A stretch of 5,545 nt of DNA from Bacillota bacterium (GTDB taxonomy: Bacteria > Bacillota > Bacilli > Alicyclobacillales > SLC66). The notes under the pieces were generated by a model. That model saw nothing but the letters and a program-made list of their open reading frames with translations. It made no database searches and was not told where the DNA came from. The position numbers and the translations under genes were made by a program. Location: contig JAKADD010000194.1 in NCBI GenBank assembly GCA_021820825.1, forward strand, positions 1 to 5,545, written 5' to 3'. Shown here in pieces: positions 1 through 5,545 of the stretch; within the stretch, counting starts at the first letter, position 1; every line of letters starts with the position of its first letter.

Positions 1-2616
1 CAGTTCATTTTCCGGCATCTGTCCATGGCCAACCGCCACACGCGCTTCAGGAACCAGACGGGCAACCCGATCCGCGATCGACTGAATTCCCTGCACCTGA
101 TTGAACAGAACATAGACCTGTCCACCCCGGCCAATCTCCCGCTCAATCGCCTCGCGCAACAAAGCATCGTTATATTCTACCACATACGTCTGAACAGGGA
201 AACGGTTCTCCGGAGGTGTTTCTATAACCGACAAATCCCGCACGCCGACCATGGACATATGAAGTGTGCGCGGGATGGGAGTCGCCGTGAGAGTCAGGCA
301 GTCAACGTTGCTGCGCAACTGTTTCAGCTTCTCCTTGTGAGATACCCCAAAACGCTGTTCCTCATCCACGACAAGCAGACCCAGATCCTTGAACTGGATA
401 TTCTTCTGCAGGATACGATGTGTGCCAATAATAATGTCGACAATACCTTTGCGAATACCGTCCAGAACCTTGGTTGACTCGCCTTTCGAGCGAAAACGAC
501 TCAACACCTCAACGGTCACGGGAAACCCGGCGAAGCGTTCCCGAAATGTCTCATAATGCTGCTGCGCCAGAATCGTCGTCGGAACGAGTATGGCCACCTG
601 CTTGCCGTCAAATACCGCCTTGGAAGCCGCGCGAATCGCAACCTCTGTCTTCCCGTACCCAACATCGCCGCACAGCAGCCTGTCCATGGGGCGGCCTTTT
701 TCCATGTCTTTTTTGATGTCTGAAATCGCCCGCAACTGATCCGGGGTCTCTTCGTAAGGAAACATGGCCTCAAAATCGCGCTGCCATTCCGTATCGGCCT
801 TGAAGGCGTGGCCAAGCGTGGTCTCCCGCTGCGCGTACAGTTTGATCAGTTCCTGCGCAATATCTTTTACCGATTTTTGCACCTTGCTCTTCGTACGCGC
901 CCAATCAGAACCCCCCAAATGATGTACACGCGGCTCTTTTTCCTCACTGCCCAGATACTTTTGAATCAGGTTGATCTGATCCACGGGAACGTACAGCTTA
1001 TCGTTTCCCGCATAATGAAGATGCAGATAGTCCCGGTGGTTGCCGTCGATCGAAAGTGTTTCGATGCCCATGTACTTGCCGATGCCGTGGCTGACATGCA
1101 CGACAAAGTCGCCGCTGTGGAGATCCTGGTAACTCTTGATGCGCGCCGCTTCCGACGCATCGGAGCGAATTTTGCGCGCGCGCCGTCTATTTACAAAAAC
1201 TTCATTTTCTGTGATCACAACCAGATGTGCGCCTGGCAGTTCAAACCCGCTCGCAAGCCCTCCGACAATCAGGATCGGCATGGTTCCCCCGTACTCAAAG
1301 CGCGACCGTCGCTCCGCCGCAACGGAAAAGTCCTCAAGAACGCGCAGCATCCGTTCTGCGCGTTCTTCACTTGCCGCGACAAACAGCACATGCTGATTTG
1401 TTTTTTTGAAACGGGTCAACTCGGTTTTCAAAATCGGCAACTGACCATGAAACTGCTGCAGGGAGCGCATCGCAAAATTTACAACCGGGATCTCCGGGAG
1501 GCCCTGGATGTGGCGCGGAAACAGGCTTGCAAACAGTTGCCTGCGTCCGGACCCCGAAAATATCCGCTCCAGGTCCAGCTCTTCGACAAGTCCCGGCAGG
1601 ATTTCTCCGTGTTCCAGAGCCGCTGTCGTCCACTCGGCTTCCTCCAGGACCACACGTTCCATGGTTTCACGCAAACGCGTCGGTTCGTCGTAGACAATCA
1701 GCGTCTGAGCGGATAAATAATCAGCCAGTGTACATTTCGCGGAGTGGAACAATGACGCATAACGGAGCAAACCGGGAAACTGAACGGCGTCGCGCATGCG
1801 CTCAATATCACGGCCGATGTGCCGCTGCAAGTTTTCGGATATTTCGTGCGCCTGAATCTTTTGCAGATGCCTGTTGAGACCTGCCTGCAATTGATCGGCG
1901 ACCGCCGCCATCTGCGCTGCGGACGAAATCAGTTCCCGCGCCGGCCAGATCGACGCACTCCCAATCTGGTCAAACGAACGTTGCGTCTCCGCATCAAAAA
2001 ACCGGACCGAATCGACCTCGTCGTCAAACAGTTCAACACGAATCGGCGATCCGAAGAGCGGATACACATCGATCAGCCCGCCGCGAATGCTGAACTGGCC
2101 TCTTGTCTCCACAATATCGCAGCGCTCATAGCCCATCGCCACAAGGCGCTGGGCCATCTCCGTCAACCGGATTACGTCGCCGCCGCCAATCTGCAGCACC
2201 GCGCCAGTCAACTCAGCGGGCGGAACCAGCGGCTGCCGGAACCCGCGGATTGTCGTCACGACAATCCGCGCTTCCCCCTTGACAAGCGCGGACAGAGTTT
2301 GCAGACGAAGTCCGGCGAGTTCTGGACTGTAGGCAATCAGATCGCTGTGGGAAAGTTCTCGTTCGGGAAACAGCAGCGCGGCGTCTTCCCCCAGCAAACC
2401 GCTCAGTTCAGACACCACCGCTTCAGCAATTTGCATGGAATGGGTCGCAATTAACAGTGGGTTGCCGCAACAACCCAGAGCGGCGTACAGCAAATTCCTG
2501 GCAGAACCGGACAGACCGGCCGCCACTTGTTGCGTGGATCCTTTGGCATACCCGCGCGTTAAAGATGTCACATCGTCCGTCTTCATAAAATACTCAACGA
2601 GTTCCCGCAAGCCCAT
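1..2616 (-). CDS. mfd: Transcription-repair coupling factor Mfd (3' end outside window)
   Basis: Mfd is a DNA translocase that displaces RNA polymerase stalled at lesions and recruits UvrA to the site. The frame is open from the ATG at 2616 to base 1: 872 codons, about three quarters of the usual ~1,180. Visible in order: the UvrB-like N-terminal module (GLSGSAR at residues 34-40, FSIRGGLIDVYP near 175-186); the RNA polymerase-interacting region with VHVSHGIGKY near 506-515; Walker A GDVGYGKTE with Lys656; the helicase motif DEEQ at 751-754; TATPIPRT at 777-784. The frame leaves the window just after HGQMPENEL, so the rest of the second helicase lobe and the C-terminal UvrA-masking domain are not seen. 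The ATG start puts GLSGSAR about where it lies in B. subtilis Mfd, but a GGGGGG run touches that ATG directly. A TTG at 2610-2608, six bases after the run, is better spaced and would remove two residues. No frameshift or missing motif was found. Identity is essentially certain; only the start is uncertain. Confidence 0.97.
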   Translation of the reverse strand, partial: MGLRELVEYFMKTDDVTSLTRGYAKGSTQQVAAGLSGSARNLLYAALGCCGNPLLIATHSMQIAEAVVSELSGLLGEDAALLFPERELSHSDLIAYSPELAGLRLQTLSALVKGEARIVVTTIRGFRQPLVPPAELTGAVLQIGGGDVIRLTEMAQRLVAMGYERCDIVETRGQFSIRGGLIDVYPLFGSPIRVELFDDEVDSVRFFDAETQRSFDQIGSASIWPARELISSAAQMAAVADQLQAGLNRHLQKIQAHEISENLQRHIGRDIERMRDAVQFPGLLRYASLFHSAKCTLADYLSAQTLIVYDEPTRLRETMERVVLEEAEWTTAALEHGEILPGLVEELDLERIFSGSGRRQLFASLFPRHIQGLPEIPVVNFAMRSLQQFHGQLPILKTELTRFKKTNQHVLFVAASEERAERMLRVLEDFSVAAERRSRFEYGGTMPILIVGGLASGFELPGAHLVVITENEVFVNRRRARKIRSDASEAARIKSYQDLHSGDFVVHVSHGIGKYMGIETLSIDGNHRDYLHLHYAGNDKLYVPVDQINLIQKYLGSEEKEPRVHHLGGSDWARTKSKVQKSVKDIAQELIKLYAQRETTLGHAFKADTEWQRDFEAMFPYEETPDQLRAISDIKKDMEKGRPMDRLLCGDVGYGKTEVAIRAASKAVFDGKQVAILVPTTILAQQHYETFRERFAGFPVTVEVLSRFRSKGESTKVLDGIRKGIVDIIIGTHRILQKNIQFKDLGLLVVDEEQRFGVSHKEKLKQLRSNVDCLTLTATPIPRTLHMSMVGVRDLSVIETPPENRFPVQTYVVEYNDALLREAIEREIGRGGQVYVLFNQVQGIQSIADRVARLVPEARVAVGHGQMPENEL
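2244..2270. repeat. Perfect 27-base palindrome inside mfd
   Basis: Arms of 13 bases (2244-2256 and 2258-2270, CGCGGATTGTCGT and its exact complement) flank a single central base. It lies within mfd, in the UvrB-like module, at codons for ARIVVTTIRG. Neither strand has a T-run beside it, so it does not look like an intrinsic terminator. It could form a hairpin in the mRNA or be a chance product of codon choice. Its core TGTCGT/ACGACA recurs in the palindrome inside glmU. Confidence 0.6.
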
Positions 2617-2668
2617 CCCCCCAGATACACTCAGGCGCTGCTCGCCGCAACGCAAAACAGCCAGCCGC

Positions 2669-2696
2669 AAAAGGCCTTTGCAGAGCGCCAAAGGCC
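2669..2696 (-). terminator. Possible weak intrinsic terminator or attenuator between fin and mfd
   Basis: On the minus strand an 8-bp perfect stem (GGCCTTTG, 8-base loop, CAAAGGCC) is followed immediately by TTTTGCGG. It lies downstream of the fin stop and 53-80 bases upstream of the mfd ATG. The short stem and four-base U-run suggest weak or partial termination, so it could reduce read-through from fin or attenuate an mfd leader. No second structure that would act as an antiterminator was found. Confidence 0.4.
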
Positions 2697-2707
2697 AGTA
2701 CCGCGTC

Positions 2708-2737
2708 TATATACACAGCCTGGACAAGCTTGATCCA
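2708..2737 (-). promoter_or_regulatory. Weak candidate sigma-A promoter upstream of mfd
   Basis: On the minus strand TGGATC (2737-2732) and TATATA (2713-2708) are separated by 18 bases, resembling a poor -35 (3 of 6 to TTGACA) and a fair -10. Transcription would begin near 2701 and pass through the 2696-2673 hairpin before mfd. This is the best sigma-A-like match I saw between fin and mfd, but a chance match is quite possible and mfd may simply be read through from upstream. Confidence 0.2.
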
Positions 2738-2773
2738 TTCATGAACGAAGGCTCCCGGCACCGCGCCAGACCC

Positions 2774-3007
2774 TTATTGAAGCGGCGTAGGCGTCAACAA
2801 TAGCTCCGGATGTTGGCGGAGCGCTGTTTCACAGTATTCACAAACCGTCTTGACATAAATCGTCTGACTGACGGCGTCAAACTCCATGATATCCGACCGC
2901 TCCTCAGGCGTCAAAATGGAAAATCCCAAACTTTCCATCGAAGTCTTCGTCGAATCGATCGTTCCGAGCAATGACTTGCAGTGCTTACAATAGTATACGA
3001 CATCCAT
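2774..3007 (-). CDS. fin: Anti-sigma-F factor Fin (YabK family, zinc-ribbon protein)
   Basis: Fin is a small forespore protein that in B. subtilis inhibits sigma-F RNA polymerase and promotes the switch to sigma-G. The 77-residue product matches the family in length (76 in B. subtilis) and layout: MDVVYYCKHC at the start, a central SLGFSILTPEERSDI block, and a second pair of cysteines in CEYC. The two CxxC pairs (Cys7/Cys10 and the CEYC pair near residues 56-59) would bind one zinc. I chose the ATG at 3007 because it places YYCxHC at the same residue numbers as B. subtilis Fin and has GGGGTG eight bases upstream. An in-frame TTG two codons earlier is too close to that site. Fin lies between pth and mfd as in Bacillus. 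A palindromic element occupies most of the space upstream, between the gene and a sigma-G-like promoter, which may alter its expression. Identity is strong from sequence and position together. Confidence 0.93.
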   Translation of the reverse strand: MDVVYYCKHCKSLLGTIDSTKTSMESLGFSILTPEERSDIMEFDAVSQTIYVKTVCEYCETALRQHPELLLTPTPLQ

Positions 3008-3033
3008 CGCCAACGCACCCCACTATCGCTGCA

Positions 3034-3048
3034 TCTTCTGGAGGTAGT
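3034..3048. repeat. Near-direct repeat, left copy, at edge of palindromic element
   Basis: TCTTCTGGAGGTAGT here resembles TCTTCTGGTAGT at 3194-3205, differing by three extra bases. The copies lie at the two ends of the palindromic element; this one overlaps its first two bases. They could be a degraded target-site duplication or sequence the element recognised. Confidence 0.45.
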
Positions 3049-3189
3049 TCAAAAAGGGGTCAGAACTCCCCGGCGCATTGCGGCGTCAGAGCCAAGAATG
3101 CTCCCTCACGCACCCAAATCGTACGCTCAGTCCGCATTCTTGGCTCGCTTCCTTGCACTGCGCGGGTCTTACCTGACCCCTTTTTGAAC
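3047..3189. mobile_element. Palindromic intergenic element (MITE- or REP-like), 143 bp, no coding capacity
   Basis: The ends are perfect 17-base inverted repeats: GTTCAAAAAGGGGTCAG at 3047-3063 and its complement at 3173-3189. Inside lie an imperfect stem (3069-3081 with 3155-3166, one bulge and one mismatch) and a perfect 13-bp inner stem (GAGCCAAGAATGC at 3089-3101 with 3134-3146) closing a 32-base loop. The whole segment can fold as one long hairpin on either strand. It fills most of the pth-fin gap, has no meaningful reading frame, and is bordered by near-direct repeats. A GTAG tetranucleotide (3044-3047) sits at its left foot, as beside hairpins recognised by REP-associated tyrosine transposases. 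This layout is typical of non-autonomous mobile or REP-type elements, but copy number cannot be judged from one window. The alternative is a large terminator or regulatory hairpin between pth and fin. The structure is certain; mobility is inferred. Confidence 0.7.
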
Positions 3190-3193
3190 AGGC

Positions 3194-3205
3194 TCTTCTG
3201 GTAGT
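3194..3205. repeat. Near-direct repeat, right copy, at edge of palindromic element
   Basis: TCTTCTGGTAGT matches the left copy at 3034-3048 apart from a three-base gap, and begins four bases beyond the right arm of the palindromic element. Its last bases overlap the candidate sigma-G -10 box. Confidence 0.45.
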
Positions 3206-3231
3206 ATGGGGTCTAACCAGCCGAATTAAAC
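3202..3231 (-). promoter_or_regulatory. Candidate forespore (sigma-G-type) promoter for fin
   Basis: On the minus strand GTTTA (3231-3227) and CATACTA (3208-3202) are separated by 18 bases. The -10 matches the sigma-G pattern CATnnTA fully and the -35 fits four of five positions of GHATR. The -35 lies in the last codons of pth and the -10 just after its stop, pointing at fin, which is a forespore gene in B. subtilis (sigma-F dependent there). Transcription from here would have to pass through the whole palindromic element to reach fin. Confidence 0.45.
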
Positions 3232-3788
3232 ACGTTCATCACTGTCGCAAATGGTACTGTGCAAGCAGCCACAGCAGCGTCCGCAGCGCGGATAACCGCT
3301 GTTTCAACGATACTGCGCTCCGGACCGGAGAAGCGCGACAGCACATAATCTGTCACCACAATGTCAAACTCCGGGCGCCCAATCCCGATCCGTATTCGCG
3401 GGAACGCTTCTGTGCCCAGATGTTCAATGATTGATTTCATTCCATTGTGCCCGCCGGCGCTTCCTTTCTCACGCAGGCGAATCTTCCCCACGGGCAAATC
3501 CATATCGTCATAGACGACAATCAGGTTGCGCTGCAGATTCTCCAGCTTCAGAAAGTCGATGGCGGCGCGCACCGCCTCCCCACTCAGATTCATGTAGGTC
3601 AGCGGCTGGAGCAAGTACACGCGTTCTCCCTGAATGGTCGCTTCGGCAACCAAAGATCGCCATTTTTCTTTGGCGACTTCCGCGCGAACTGTTACCATTA
3701 TCCTCCTAATGCACCAAAATCCAACATTGTGTCGAGTCTGTGCGTACTGTTTGCCGGGGTTTCCGAGGCCGACAATAAGTTTGGCCAT
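3213..3788 (-). CDS. pth: Peptidyl-tRNA hydrolase
   Basis: Pth cleaves the ester bond of peptidyl-tRNAs dropped by ribosomes and recycles the tRNA; in B. subtilis the gene is also known as spoVC. The 191-residue product has the family length and motifs: LIVGLGNPG with Asn10, TRHNVGF with catalytic His20, LTYMNLSG with Asn67, VYDDMDLPVGK with Asp94, and GSAGGHNG with Asn115. These correspond to the E. coli active-site residues N10, H20, N68, D93 and N114. The start is an ATG 30 bases after the prs stop, with GGGAGG upstream at a rather long spacing of about 12 bases. One stretch departs from the family: after NVGF the usual pattern with an Asp (VIDEL in B. subtilis) reads WCIRRIMVTV. The length there is unchanged, neither alternative frame restores the motif, and two adjacent AGG arginine codons occur. 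All catalytic residues are intact, so I consider the gene functional. It is probably co-transcribed with glmU and prs. Confidence 0.96.
   Translation of the reverse strand: MAKLIVGLGNPGKQYAQTRHNVGFWCIRRIMVTVRAEVAKEKWRSLVAEATIQGERVYLLQPLTYMNLSGEAVRAAIDFLKLENLQRNLIVVYDDMDLPVGKIRLREKGSAGGHNGMKSIIEHLGTEAFPRIRIGIGRPEFDIVVTDYVLSRFSGPERSIVETAVIRAADAAVAACTVPFATVMNVFNSAG
3696..3707 (-). promoter_or_regulatory. Internal Shine-Dalgarno and in-frame ATG within pth
   Basis: AGGAGG (3707-3702) is followed three bases later by an in-frame ATG (3698-3696, Met31 of Pth). The spacing is shorter than optimal. Initiation here would give a product lacking Asn10 and His20, hence no hydrolase activity. More likely it is an SD-like stretch created by the tandem AGG codons that could slow ribosomes. 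Confidence 0.25.
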
Positions 3789-3818
3789 ACACTTCGTTTC
3801 CCTCCCGAATCCGCGCCG

Positions 3819-4790
3819 TCAATCAAACAGTTCGCTGATGGAGCGCATCTCATGAACCCGTAAAATCGCCTCTGCGATAATCTCCGCGACGGACAGCACC
3901 ACCAACTTGTCAATGCGCTGCTCATCCCTGAGCGCAATGGTGTTGGTGACCACCACTTCCTTGATCGGCGAAGCCGCCAGACGCTGTGCGGCGGGCGGAG
4001 ACAGAACGGGATGCGTACAGCACGCGTAGACCTCTTTCGCGCCGTGTTCGATGAGTGTTTCTGCCGCGAGAGTGATCGTACCCGCCGTGTCAATCATATC
4101 ATCAATCAAGACCGCCGTTCGGCCTTCTATGTCGCCAATGATGTTCATCACTTCAGCCACATTGGGCTCAGGCCGCCGCTTGTCGATAATGGCGATATTC
4201 GCGCCCAGACGTTCTGCCAACTGACGGGCTCTCGTCACTCCGCCCAAGTCGGGCGATACAACCACGATGTCCTTCAACTGTTTTTTTTGGAAATAATTGC
4301 TTAGAATTGGCAATCCAAAGAGATGGTCCAGCGGAATATTGAAGAATCCCTGGATTTGACCCGCATGCAGATCCATGCAGATCACCCGTGAAACACCCGC
4401 AGTCTGAAGCAGATCGGCGATCAGCTTTGCTGTAATCGGGTCGCGCGCCCGCGCCTTGCGATCCTGGCGCGCATAGCCGTAATACGGGAGCACCACGTTG
4501 ATGCTGGCTGCCGACGCGCGTTTGAGCGCATCCACCGTAATCAACAGTTCCATGAGATGTTCATTGACGGGCGCGGATGTCGGCTGCACCACAAATACGC
4601 TGCAGCCGCGGACGCTTTCCCCGAGTTTAATCTGCACCTCGCCATCGCGAAAGCGATCGATCTGGCATCGTCCAAGATCGATGCCGATCGCGTGCGCGAC
4701 TTCTTTGGCCAACTCCGGATTGGAATTGCCAGTAAATAGCTTTAACTTGGGGTCTGCATAACCCAATACTTCCACACTCCCTGGTCTCAC
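3819..4790 (-). CDS. prs: Ribose-phosphate pyrophosphokinase (PRPP synthetase, class I)
   Basis: Prs transfers pyrophosphate from ATP to ribose 5-phosphate, making PRPP for purine, pyrimidine, histidine, tryptophan and NAD synthesis in the cytosol. The 323-residue product aligns over its length with the B. subtilis enzyme (317). Landmarks: NSNPELAKE near residue 22, RFRDGEVQI at 46-54, [13 protein letters not shown] at 102-114 with the ATP-contacting loop, [12 protein letters not shown] with the catalytic-site histidine at 142, the basic flexible-loop motif DKRRPEPN at 203-210 (Lys204 and Arg206 being the likely catalytic pair), and the PRPP-binding signature [13 protein letters not shown] at 227-239. 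The chosen start is GTG at 4790, whose bases overlap the glmU stop (GTGA) and which has AGGGA five bases upstream (4800-4796), suggesting translational coupling. It adds about six residues relative to B. subtilis; a TTG at 4766 would give a shorter protein but is poorly spaced from its nearest purine run. An A8 run occurs in the coding strand at 4288-4281. Confidence 0.97.
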   Translation of the reverse strand: MRPGSVEVLGYADPKLKLFTGNSNPELAKEVAHAIGIDLGRCQIDRFRDGEVQIKLGESVRGCSVFVVQPTSAPVNEHLMELLITVDALKRASAASINVVLPYYGYARQDRKARARDPITAKLIADLLQTAGVSRVICMDLHAGQIQGFFNIPLDHLFGLPILSNYFQKKQLKDIVVVSPDLGGVTRARQLAERLGANIAIIDKRRPEPNVAEVMNIIGDIEGRTAVLIDDMIDTAGTITLAAETLIEHGAKEVYACCTHPVLSPPAAQRLAASPIKEVVVTNTIALRDEQRIDKLVVLSVAEIIAEAILRVHEMRSISELFD

Positions 4791-5545
4791 TTCAATCCCT
4801 GTCGGATGCGTTCTTTAAGTTTCATGCGCAGTCTGACCGCATATTCAGGTTTGGTTGTCTGTCTTTCGCGGGCGATGGCAAACGCGCCGTCCGGCACCTC
4901 GTCTGTGATCGTTGAGCCCGTGGCGATATACGCCTCGCTGCCAACATGCACGGGCGCGATCAGATTCACGCTTGATCCCACAAAACTGTCGTTGCCAACG
5001 ACAGTTTTGTTTTTTTTGTAGCCGTCATAGTTCACCGTCACCACGCCGCACCCGATATTGACCCGCGATCCAATTTCACTGTCGCCAATATAGCTCAGAT
5101 GACTCACTTTCGTTCCCTCGCCGACAGTGGATTTTTTGATTTCCACAAAGTTCCCGATCTTCGCGCCCGCACCAATGTCGCTGCCGGGACGGATATAGGC
5201 GTAAGGCCCCACAGAAGCCCCGTCGCCGAGTCGACTGTCCATGACGAGCGATGACTGCACAGTAACACCCGCGCCAGCCAGCACATCAACCAGGCGCGCG
5301 TGCGGTCCGATGACGCAGTCTTCGCCGATTACAGTCTGCCCCTCCAGCGAAGTTCCAGGCCAGAGCACTGTATCGCGTCCAATCTCCACATCCGCCTGAA
5401 CGTATGTGGAAGCCGGATCGACGACCGTTACCCCGCGCTTCATGTGCTCTCTGAGAATCCTGGTTTTCATGCGCGCCTCGACATCGGCCAGTTGCACCCG
5501 GTCGTTGACGCCTGCAAGATCGTTCGGATCCTCAACCGGAACAGG
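4787..5545 (-). CDS. glmU: Bifunctional GlmU, C-terminal acetyltransferase half (5' end outside window)
   Basis: GlmU acetylates glucosamine 1-phosphate and then uridylylates it to UDP-GlcNAc, the precursor of peptidoglycan and wall polymers. The frame is already open at 5545 and ends in TGA at 4787: 252 codons of the usual ~455. The first visible residues end the uridylyltransferase domain ([15 protein letters not shown]) and lead through the linker ([16 protein letters not shown]) into a left-handed beta-helix of hexapeptide repeats. Acetyltransferase residues are present: the Arg of YIRPGS, the Lys of VEIKKS, the active-site His of SHLSYIGD, and [13 protein letters not shown] with its Asn-Tyr. 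The C-terminus is the usual short basic helix ([15 protein letters not shown]). The in-frame GTG at 5497 is an internal valine, not the start, since homology continues upstream. The stop overlaps the prs start by three bases. The coding strand contains an A8 run and a perfect palindrome at 4981-5009. Confidence 0.97.
   Translation of the reverse strand, partial: PVPVEDPNDLAGVNDRVQLADVEARMKTRILREHMKRGVTVVDPASTYVQADVEIGRDTVLWPGTSLEGQTVIGEDCVIGPHARLVDVLAGAGVTVQSSLVMDSRLGDGASVGPYAYIRPGSDIGAGAKIGNFVEIKKSTVGEGTKVSHLSYIGDSEIGSRVNIGCGVVTVNYDGYKKNKTVVGNDSFVGSSVNLIAPVHVGSEAYIATGSTITDEVPDGAFAIARERQTTKPEYAVRLRMKLKERIRQGLK
4981..5017 (+). terminator. Perfect palindrome plus T8 inside glmU: intrinsic terminator on the antisense strand
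   Basis: On the plus strand CAAAACTGTCGTTG (4981-4994), one central C, and the exact complement (4996-5009) are followed at once by eight T's (5010-5017). As RNA this gives a stem of about 12 bp with a five-base loop and a U8 tail, the form of a Rho-independent terminator. It lies antisense to glmU, whose codons there spell [10 protein letters not shown] in the beta-helix. In the sense mRNA the same hairpin is preceded by A8 rather than followed by U's, so it should not terminate glmU. No plus-strand gene ends here. It may stop antisense transcription, shape the mRNA, or be fortuitous. Confidence 0.5.

Noticed and set aside
25..477. Plus-strand open frame of 150 codons near the left edge
   Set aside because: Antisense to the helicase motifs of mfd (DEEQ, TATPIPRT), which are intact on the minus strand.
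516..815. Minus-strand open frame of 99 codons
   Set aside because: An out-of-frame shadow of mfd; the correct frame at the same bases encodes the Walker A region.
808..1716. Plus-strand open frame of 302 codons
   Set aside because: It lies wholly antisense to mfd, whose minus-strand frame is uninterrupted and carries the family motifs; the plus-strand translation is low in plausibility and shows no recognisable domain.
1819..2454. Plus-strand open frame of 211 codons
   Set aside because: Antisense to the UvrB-like module of mfd; the open frame mirrors GC-rich codon use of the real gene.
1..2616. mfd as a pseudogene, because no long minus-strand frame closes here
   Set aside because: Codon-by-codon translation of every line from 2616 to 1 gives one unbroken frame; the stop is simply beyond the window.
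3047..3189. CRISPR array or tRNA-like structure in the pth-fin gap
   Set aside because: There is one inverted-repeat hairpin, not regularly spaced direct repeats, and no cloverleaf or tRNA consensus.
2981..3204. Short plus-strand frames over the pth-fin gap
   Set aside because: They run across the palindromic element and into fin antisense, with no ribosome-binding site or recognisable protein features.
3698..4093. Minus-strand open frame of 131 codons spanning the prs-pth junction
   Set aside because: Overlaps the 3' part of prs and 5' part of pth in another frame; both real genes have full-length family matches.

Overview
The window is a stretch of conserved chromosome from an endospore-forming member of the Bacillota (Firmicutes, class Bacilli). 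Every gene lies on the minus strand, so transcription runs from right to left. In that direction the order is glmU (3' half only), prs, pth, fin and mfd (5' three quarters only). This is the classical Bacillus order, except that no ctc/rplY-type gene separates prs from pth. The anti-sigma-F factor gene fin, known only from endospore formers, supports a spore-forming host. The fairly GC-rich codon use suggests a lineage nearer to Alicyclobacillaceae than to B. subtilis, but that is only an impression.

Right to left: 5545-4787 encodes the linker and left-handed beta-helix acetyltransferase half of GlmU. Its stop codon overlaps the GTG start of prs (4790-3819, PRPP synthetase) in a GTGA junction. 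Thirty bases later comes pth (3788-3213, peptidyl-tRNA hydrolase). A 205-base gap (3212-3008) follows, holding a sigma-G-like promoter and a palindromic element of about 143 bp flanked by near-direct repeats. Then comes fin (3007-2774, forespore zinc-ribbon anti-sigma factor). A 157-base gap with a short terminator-like hairpin precedes mfd (2616 to base 1 and beyond, transcription-repair coupling factor). I translated mfd codon by codon over its 872 visible codons and found one uninterrupted frame. It has no stop in the window because it runs off the left edge.

The genes cover central housekeeping: UDP-GlcNAc synthesis for the wall, PRPP for nucleotides, histidine and tryptophan, rescue of stalled peptidyl-tRNA, and repair of transcribed DNA. 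A forespore regulator sits among them. The long plus-strand reading frames are antisense shadows of mfd, pth and prs.

I see no unknown multi-gene system. The signals worth a second look are: the palindromic, probably mobile, element between a candidate forespore promoter and fin; a perfect palindrome followed by eight T's inside glmU that reads as an intrinsic terminator on the antisense strand; a second perfect palindrome inside mfd; and a strong internal Shine-Dalgarno plus ATG within pth, at a point where the protein departs from the family pattern.
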